Origin: Streptomyces sp. ISL-94
Lineage (GTDB): Bacteria; Actinomycetota; Actinomycetes; Streptomycetales; Streptomycetaceae
DNA length: 48,011 bases
Assembly: GCF_018614075.1 (NCBI RefSeq)
Contig: NZ_JAGGOZ010000075.1
Location: forward strand, 1 to 48,011
Direction: 5' to 3'
The notes under the pieces are model-generated. The model was not told the origin of the DNA. It did no database searches and saw nothing but the letters and a program-made list of their open reading frames with translations. This document shows, piece after piece, positions 43,543 through 48,011 of this stretch (the stretch's first letter is position 1; each line of letters starts with the position of its first letter). The position numbers were made by a program, and so were the translations under genes.

Positions 43543-44294
43543 CGCAAGGGCTCCTTCTCGGTCGCGGCCAGGATCTCGGCGAGGTGCAGGGTCCGCAGCG
43601 GGGATCCGGCCCGGCGCAGCAGGCCGTCGAGGTGGGCGAGGCAGGAGTTGTCGGCGCCGCACAGCACCCGCGCACCCGTCGCGGCCGCGCCGGCGATCTT
43701 GTCGGTACCCATCGCGGCCGATACGTCGGGGTTCTTGACGGCGAAGGTGCCGCCGAAGCCGCAGCACTCCTCGGCTCCGGGCAGTTCGACCAGGTCCAGG
43801 CCCTTGACGGCGGCCAGCAGCCGCCGCGGCCGGTCCCCCAGCCCGAGGCTCCGCAGACCGTGGCAGGAGGGGTGGTAGGTCACGGTGTGCGGGAAGTACG
43901 CGCCCACGTCCGTCACGCCGAGCACATCGACCAGGAACTCGGTCAGCTCGTACACCCGCGGGGCCAGCGAGCGGGCGGCGTCCGCGAGCTCCTCGCCCCG
44001 GCCCTCCGCGGCGGCCTTGCGGCCGATGCGCGGGTAGTGCTCGCGAATCATGGCGGCGCAGGACCCGGAGGGGGTGACCACGTACGCGTGGCCGGCGAAG
44101 GCCTCCGCCGTGCGCCGCACCAGCGGTTCCGCCTCGCGCCGGTAGCCCGTGTTGTACTGCGGCTGCCCGCAGCAGCTCTGGGCCGCCGGAAAGTCCACGG
44201 TGACGCCGAGGCGCTCCAGGAGGCGTACGACGGCGATGCCCGTTTGCGGGTACAGCGCGTCGTTGACGCAGGTGACGAACAGGGCGACGCGCAT
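43539..44294 (-). CDS. lutA: LutA-like lactate utilisation protein (two CCG domains)
   Basis: The product has 251 residues. Two cysteine-rich CCG domains are complete: FPAAQSCCGQPQYNTGY and, in the second half, TYHPSCHGLR with LPGAEECCGFGGTFAVKNPD. These domains resemble heterodisulphide reductase subunits and hold the iron-sulphur site of L-lactate oxidation. First gene of the lutABC operon. The start seems leaderless: TATTCT (minus strand) lies 7 nt upstream of the ATG with no ribosome binding site, and only 18 bp separate it from the divergent cobF start. Confidence 0.93.
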   Translation of the reverse strand: MRVALFVTCVNDALYPQTGIAVVRLLERLGVTVDFPAAQSCCGQPQYNTGYRREAEPLVRRTAEAFAGHAYVVTPSGSCAAMIREHYPRIGRKAAAEGRGEELADAARSLAPRVYELTEFLVDVLGVTDVGAYFPHTVTYHPSCHGLRSLGLGDRPRRLLAAVKGLDLVELPGAEECCGFGGTFAVKNPDVSAAMGTDKIAGAAATGARVLCGADNSCLAHLDGLLRRAGSPLRTLHLAEILAATEKEPLR

Positions 44295-44301
44295 GACGGG
44301 C

Positions 44302-44307
44302 AGAATA
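44302..44307 (-). promoter_or_regulatory. Candidate -10 hexamer TATTCT for leaderless lutABC transcript
   Basis: TATTCT matches the TANNNT consensus and ends 7 nt before the lutA ATG. It falls in the 18-bp gap between the divergent lutA and cobF starts, so both promoters must overlap the opposite coding region. Confidence 0.45.
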
Positions 44308-44312
44308 GCCGG

Positions 44313-45065
44313 GTGAAGAAGTTCTCAGTGATCGGCATAGGCGCGGGCGACCCGGACCACCTGACCCTCCAGGCGGTCAAGGCGATCGGCGCGGCGGACG
44401 CATTCCTCATCCTGGAGAAGGGGGAGGAGAAGGCGGACCTGACCGGGCTGCGGCGCGCGATGCTCGACGAACACGCCCGCCCCGGCCACCGGCTGGTGGA
44501 GGGCCGCGACCCGGACCGGGACCGGACCCCCGCCGATTACACCCCCACGGTGGACGGCTGGCGCAGTGCGCGGGCCGAGCTCTTCGAGCGGTTCATCGCG
44601 GAGGATCTGGCGGAGGACGAGACCGGGGCGTTCCTGGTGTGGGGCGATCCCTCGCTGTACGACTCCACCCTCGCGATCCTCGACGAGGTGCTGGAGCGCG
44701 GCCGGGTGGCCTTCGAGCACGAGGTCGTCCCCGGCATCAGCAGCGTCTCGGCGCTGCTGGCGCGGCACCGGACCAACCTGAACCGGGTCGGGCGGCCGGT
44801 CCAGATCACCACCGGGCGGCGGCTGGCCGGGGGCTGGCCGGACGACGTGGACGACGTGGTGGTGATGCTGGACGCGCGGCACGCCTTCACCGCCCACCTT
44901 GACCAGGACCTCTTCATCTACTGGGGGGCCTACGTCGGCACCCCGGACGAGATCCTGGTCTCGGGCAGGCTCGCGGAGGTCTCCGGGCGGATCGAGGAGC
45001 TGCGGACCGAGGCACGGGCCCGCAAGGGCTGGATCATGGACACGTACCTGCTCCGGCGCGGCTGA
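44313..45065 (+). CDS. cobF: Precorrin-6A synthase (deacetylating)
   Basis: The product has 250 residues from GTG 44313. It is a tetrapyrrole methylase-fold enzyme: KFSVIGIGAGDPDHLTLQAV, GAFLVWGDPSLYDSTLAILD and VVPGISSVSALLARHRTNLN are the SAM-binding and substrate motifs. The C-terminal WGAYVGTPDEILVSGRL fits CobF, which in aerobic cobalamin synthesis methylates C-1 with loss of the acetyl group. Other cob genes are not in the window, so it is an isolated member of the pathway, as often in Streptomyces. The start is 18 bp from the divergent lutA. Confidence 0.92.
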   Translation: MKKFSVIGIGAGDPDHLTLQAVKAIGAADAFLILEKGEEKADLTGLRRAMLDEHARPGHRLVEGRDPDRDRTPADYTPTVDGWRSARAELFERFIAEDLAEDETGAFLVWGDPSLYDSTLAILDEVLERGRVAFEHEVVPGISSVSALLARHRTNLNRVGRPVQITTGRRLAGGWPDDVDDVVVMLDARHAFTAHLDQDLFIYWGAYVGTPDEILVSGRLAEVSGRIEELRTEARARKGWIMDTYLLRRG

Positions 45066-45105
45066 CCAGGGTCACCTCCTGACCCCCGCCACCCGTCGGC
45101 CCGCG

Positions 45106-46347
45106 TCACGTCAGGAAGCGCGGCAGGGCGGCGGCGAGGCGCTCGTACTCCTCGGGCCGGTTGTAGATCTGCCCGCAGATCCGGATCCCGCCGCCGCCCG
45201 GCCAGGGCCAGATCAGCACCCGGACGCGCTGCCGCGCCGCGATCTCCTCGCGCAGCGCGCGGGCACTTTCCATGGTCTCGGCCACGCCGGGCGGCAGGCG
45301 CAGGGTGCGCATGGCGAGGCCGGCGGTGTGCGGGAGCACGGTCAGGCCCGGGATCCGGGCGAGCAGCGCGGCGCCGTACGCGGCGAGGGCGCTGTTGTGG
45401 GCCCGTATCCGGTCCGCGCCGAGGCGGTCCTGGAGGTCCAGGCCCTCGGGGGCGGCGAGCCAGCCGGTGTAGTCGGCGGTGGCGCGGTACTCGACGGAGC
45501 GGGGGAATCCGTGCTCGTCCTCCCAGGACGGTACGAGGGCCCGGATCCGGTGCCGGTGCTGCGGGGCGACGGCGAGGATCGCGGTGCCGGGCGGGGCGTA
45601 GCCCCATTTGTGGAGGTTTCCGAACCAGAAGTCGGCGCCGCCGGCGAGGGGGTCGGCGAGCATGCCGGGGGCGTGCGCGCCGTCGATGACGGTGATGACG
45701 CCGCGTTCCCTCAGGTCGGCGAGGAGCCGGGGGCTCGCGATCAGCCGGGCGGTGGGCGAGCTGATGTGGTCGAGTACGGCCACGCGCGTACGGGGCGTCA
45801 GCGCGGCCAGCACGGTCTCCCGTACGGCGTCCTCGTCGGGCAGGTGGGGGTCCAGGGCGATGGTGGTGACCGGGGCGCGGCGGGCGGCGGCCGCGACGAC
45901 GGTGCCGTAGCCGTGGTCGGTGACCAGGATCTCGTCGCCGTCGGCGAAGGGGACGGCGTCGAGGGCGAGGTTGGCGCCCTCGGTGGCGTTGGAGATGAAG
46001 GCGAGGCCGTCGGGGTCGGCGCCGAGGTGCGCGGCGATCCGGGCGCGGGCCCGGGCGAGCCGGTCGGAGACGGCGAGGAAGAAGGCGTCGGGGTCGGCGT
46101 GCGCCTCGGCGCGCAGCGCGGCCTGGGCCTCCTCGACGGGTACGGGTACCGCGCCGAAGGAGCCGTGGTTGAGATGGGCGACGGCGGGGTCGAGGCGGAA
46201 GAGCTCCGGCCCGCCGGGGAACTCGGCCGGGTGCTCCCCGGCGTACGCGCCCGGCGTTCCGGCGGGCGAAGCGGCGGGCGGTCCGCCGGGGTTCGCGCCC
46301 GGCGCATCGCCCGGTGAACCCGCCGGGCGTATCGGCTGTGTCGTCAA
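45106..46347 (-). CDS. Class V aminotransferase (isopenicillin-N-epimerase-like)
   Basis: The product has 413 residues. The first 40 or so are a Pro/Gly/Ala-rich tail, and the enzyme proper starts near LFRLDPAVAHLNHGSFGAVP. PLP-binding motifs follow: FISNATEGANLAL, VITVIDGAHAPGMLAD and the Schiff-base lysine in FWFGNLHKWGYAPPG. This is the group containing isopenicillin N epimerase and related sulphur-free aminotransferases. The start overlaps the LysR gene stop, so it is the second gene of a LysR-aminotransferase operon. Substrate not known. Confidence 0.87.
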   Translation of the reverse strand: MTTQPIRPAGSPGDAPGANPGGPPAASPAGTPGAYAGEHPAEFPGGPELFRLDPAVAHLNHGSFGAVPVPVEEAQAALRAEAHADPDAFFLAVSDRLARARARIAAHLGADPDGLAFISNATEGANLALDAVPFADGDEILVTDHGYGTVVAAAARRAPVTTIALDPHLPDEDAVRETVLAALTPRTRVAVLDHISSPTARLIASPRLLADLRERGVITVIDGAHAPGMLADPLAGGADFWFGNLHKWGYAPPGTAILAVAPQHRHRIRALVPSWEDEHGFPRSVEYRATADYTGWLAAPEGLDLQDRLGADRIRAHNSALAAYGAALLARIPGLTVLPHTAGLAMRTLRLPPGVAETMESARALREEIAARQRVRVLIWPWPGGGGIRICGQIYNRPEEYERLAAALPRFLT

Positions 46348-47291
46348 GGGTCCTCCGTGGTTGCGGCACGGCTGTCGCCAGGATCATCTCCCGGCGCGGC
46401 CGGCGCCGGTAGCCCGCCCGCGAAGGCCCGGCGCCCGTGGGCGACGAGCGCGCGTACGGCGGGGCCGTGCGCGACGCGCCATACCAGGGAGAGCAGGGCC
46501 GGGGTGTCGACGTCGTCGATGACGCGGGCGATGAGCCGGTCGCGGTAACCGGCGGCCATCGACTCGCTGAGGACGGCGACGCCGAGCCCGCGGGCCGCGA
46601 GGCCGGCGATGGCGTCCGCGGCTCCGGCCTGCAGCGCAATCACCGGTTCGATCCCCTGCGCGGCGCAGGCCCGGTCGAACACCGTACGCAGTCCCGTGCC
46701 GGGGGGCATGCACACGAGCGGATGGGCGGCCAGGTCGCGGAGCGCGAGCCGGCGTCGGAGGGCCAGGGGGTGCCCGGGCGGGACCGCGACGACCAGCCGC
46801 TCGCTGATGATGGTCAGTGCTTCCAGTCCGGCGGGGTTGGCGGTGGCGGCCCCGATGAGGGCCAGGTCGACCGTACCGGCGTGCACGGCCTGGACGAGCC
46901 GGTCGGAGCTGTCCTCCAACAGGGCGATCTGCACGCCGGGATGGGCCCGGTGGAAGGCGGCGAGGGCATCGAAGAGCGGAGTGACGGTGCAGCCGACGAC
47001 CATGCCGACCGTGATCCGGCCCCGGAGCAGGCCGGTCACCTCGCCGACCGCCTGGCCGACCGCCTCGGCGGCGGCGAGGGCCGCCCGGGCGGGCGCGAGC
47101 GCGGCCTCCCCGGCGGCGGTGAGGGTCACGGTGCGGGCCGACCGGTCGAACAGCTCGGCGCCGAGCTCCCGTTCGAGCCGGCGGATCTGGGCGCTGACGC
47201 CGGACTGGCTGATGTGCACCCGCTCGGCCGCGCGGGTGAAGTTCCGCTCGTCGGCGACGGCGACGAAGTAGGCGAGTTGCCTCAGTTCCAT
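46344..47291 (-). CDS. LysR family transcriptional regulator
   Basis: The product has 315 residues. The N-terminal winged helix is textbook: MELRQLAYFVAVADERNFTR, then AAERVHISQSGVSAQIRRLE, followed by the substrate-binding domain (RGRITVGMVVGCTVTPLFDA and onwards). ATG 47291 has GGAG just upstream and a good TAGAAT -10 at 47311-47316. Its 3' end overlaps the class V aminotransferase gene, which it may co-regulate, while a SnoaL-like gene diverges 116 bp away and is the other likely target. Confidence 0.92.
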   Translation of the reverse strand: MELRQLAYFVAVADERNFTRAAERVHISQSGVSAQIRRLERELGAELFDRSARTVTLTAAGEAALAPARAALAAAEAVGQAVGEVTGLLRGRITVGMVVGCTVTPLFDALAAFHRAHPGVQIALLEDSSDRLVQAVHAGTVDLALIGAATANPAGLEALTIISERLVVAVPPGHPLALRRRLALRDLAAHPLVCMPPGTGLRTVFDRACAAQGIEPVIALQAGAADAIAGLAARGLGVAVLSESMAAGYRDRLIARVIDDVDTPALLSLVWRVAHGPAVRALVAHGRRAFAGGLPAPAAPGDDPGDSRAATTEDP

Positions 47292-47310
47292 GACTGCTCC
47301 ATGACTGCGG

Positions 47311-47316
47311 ATTCTA
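47311..47316 (-). promoter_or_regulatory. -10 hexamer TAGAAT of the LysR gene
   Basis: TAGAAT (minus strand) lies 19 nt before the LysR ATG. The -35 is weak, which fits a regulated promoter. Confidence 0.5.
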
Positions 47317-47321
47317 GTTCC

Positions 47322-47347
47322 CAGAAGATCCATCTGTTGGACTTCTG
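47322..47347. promoter_or_regulatory. Inverted repeat CAGAAG-N14-CTTCTG in the LysR divergent region
   Basis: Perfect 6-bp arms 14 nt apart sit beside the -10 of the LysR gene in the 116-bp gap to the divergent SnoaL-like gene. This is the expected place for the autoregulatory site of a LysR protein. Confidence 0.5.
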
Positions 47348-47407
47348 ATCGGCGGGCGACCACCCTGGAAGCACGAAGCCCCCACCGGAACAGCAGCAGG
47401 AGGAACC

Positions 47408-47797
47408 GTGCCGGAGTACGACAAGGCCATGCGGCCCGAGGACATCACCCGCCTGTTCGTCGAGCGCTCCAACGCCGGGGACGCGGCCGGGGTGGCCGCG
47501 CTCTACGCGCAGGACGCGGTGCTGGCGTACCCGCCCGGCGAGACCACCGTGGGCCGGGAGGCGATCCGCGCCCTGTGGGAGAAGGTGCTGGCCCATCGCC
47601 CCCGCTTCGAGCAGGAGACACCGCTGCCGACCCTGGTCAACGGCGACATCGCCCTCACCTCGACCCCGCCGAAGGACGGCTCCGGCGCCCGCGCCCAGGT
47701 GGTCCGGCGCCAGCCCGACGGCAGCTGGCTGCGCGTGCTCGACCAGCCGGAGTTCGTACGGCCCGACGACCGGCCCGAGCCCGTTCGGCCCGGCTAG
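47408..47797 (+). CDS. SnoaL-like / NTF2-fold protein, 3' end supplied by a MITE
   Basis: The product has 129 residues. GTG 47408 follows CAGGAGGAACC. The fold is recognised from ITRLFVERSNAGDAAGVAAL, then YPPGETTVGREAIRALWEKV and RAQVVRRQPDGSWLRVLDQP, a cone-shaped NTF2-like domain of small ligand-binding or isomerase proteins. The last residues (EFVRPDDRPEPVRPG) are followed by a TAG stop whose A and G are the first bases of a terminal inverted repeat, so the natural C-terminus may have been longer. Divergent from a LysR gene that may control it. Confidence 0.85.
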   Translation: MPEYDKAMRPEDITRLFVERSNAGDAAGVAALYAQDAVLAYPPGETTVGREAIRALWEKVLAHRPRFEQETPLPTLVNGDIALTSTPPKDGSGARAQVVRRQPDGSWLRVLDQPEFVRPDDRPEPVRPG

Positions 47798-48011
47798 TGC
47801 TGTGGCCGGAAGGGTTTGCCGGGGCGCGGCGTCCGGTGCGGTGCATCGCAAGGCGGAGGGCCGCGGCTCGTACTGGACGTACTTGCGCGGTCCGACAACG
47901 CGGCGAGGTGCCGTGCCTGGGGGCACCTCCGTGGGGGTCCCCCCGGACGGAGTCCGGGGGAGGTAGCCGGGGGAGCGTCGCGACCCGGTGAACCTTTCCG
48001 GTCACAGCACT
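47796..48011. mobile_element. MITE-like element with 28-bp terminal inverted repeats
   Basis: The left end (47796-47823) begins AGTGCTGTGGCCGGAAGGGT and the right end (47984-48011), read in reverse complement, begins AGTGCTGTGACCGGAAAGGT. They match at 24 of 28 positions. The 216-bp body contains no coding sequence but a GC-rich palindromic segment (47916-47972). The right end is exactly the last base of the window, so a target duplication cannot be checked; a TA duplication would fit IS630-type elements. Confidence 0.75.

Overview
The window is typical Streptomyces (or close actinomycete) DNA. GC content is very high, GTG starts are common, gene pairs overlap by ATGA or GTGA, and some starts look leaderless behind TANNNT hexamers. 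No organism can be named from the sequence alone.

Region 1 (1-15.2 kb, + strand) is the end of a specialised-metabolite locus. It begins inside a PUFA-synthase-like iterative PKS subunit (ACP then KR). A second subunit follows with KS, AT, a dehydratase-like hotdog region and a C-terminal phosphopantetheinyl transferase. Next come a free ACP, an alpha/beta hydrolase, an MGT-type glycosyltransferase, a methyltransferase with an unrecognised N-terminal half, and a degenerate GHMP-kinase-like protein. Almost all are translationally coupled. This suggests a glycosylated and methylated polyketide or lipid made on a pathway that activates its own carrier proteins. A secreted phosphoesterase and an MFS transporter with their own ribosome binding sites follow. 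A 95-bp piece of the methyltransferase gene is repeated in inverted orientation at the 5' end of the GHMP-like gene.

Region 2 (15.2-22.7 kb) is ordinary chromosome: an SDR, an RDD membrane protein, a 3-hydroxyisobutyryl-CoA hydrolase-type crotonase, a RibD/DHFR-like reductase, a divergent AraC/MFS pair, a MarR/isochorismatase pair, and a STAS plus HATPase anti-sigma pair.

Region 3 (23.07-40.28 kb) looks like a decayed integrated island. An intact tRNA-Pro(GGG) lies at 40209-40282 and a 40-nt copy of its 3' half lies at 23071-23110 in the same orientation. Just inside each end is a tandem 11-bp TGGTCCCCAA-type repeat, as expected for integrase arm sites. No integrase is visible. The cargo is an IS5-family remnant, a four-gene overlapping operon of very large unrecognised proteins (one DUF6603-like, one with a trimeric-fibre-like stalk), a secreted protein joining a DNRLRE-type module to a vanadium haloperoxidase/PAP2 domain, a small secreted beta-sandwich protein and a DM13-like anchored protein. 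The four-gene operon is the best candidate for an undescribed system. Two of its genes are broken by three single-base frameshifts, at least two of them in short G/C runs, so sequencing error must be excluded.

Region 4 (40.3-48.0 kb) is again chromosomal: a DUF309 protein, a VOC-family gene disrupted by a small palindromic repeat, the LutA-LutB-LutC lactate oxidation operon divergent from cobF, a class V aminotransferase coupled to a LysR regulator, and a SnoaL-like protein whose stop codon is supplied by the terminal inverted repeat of a MITE-like element that reaches the right edge of the window.
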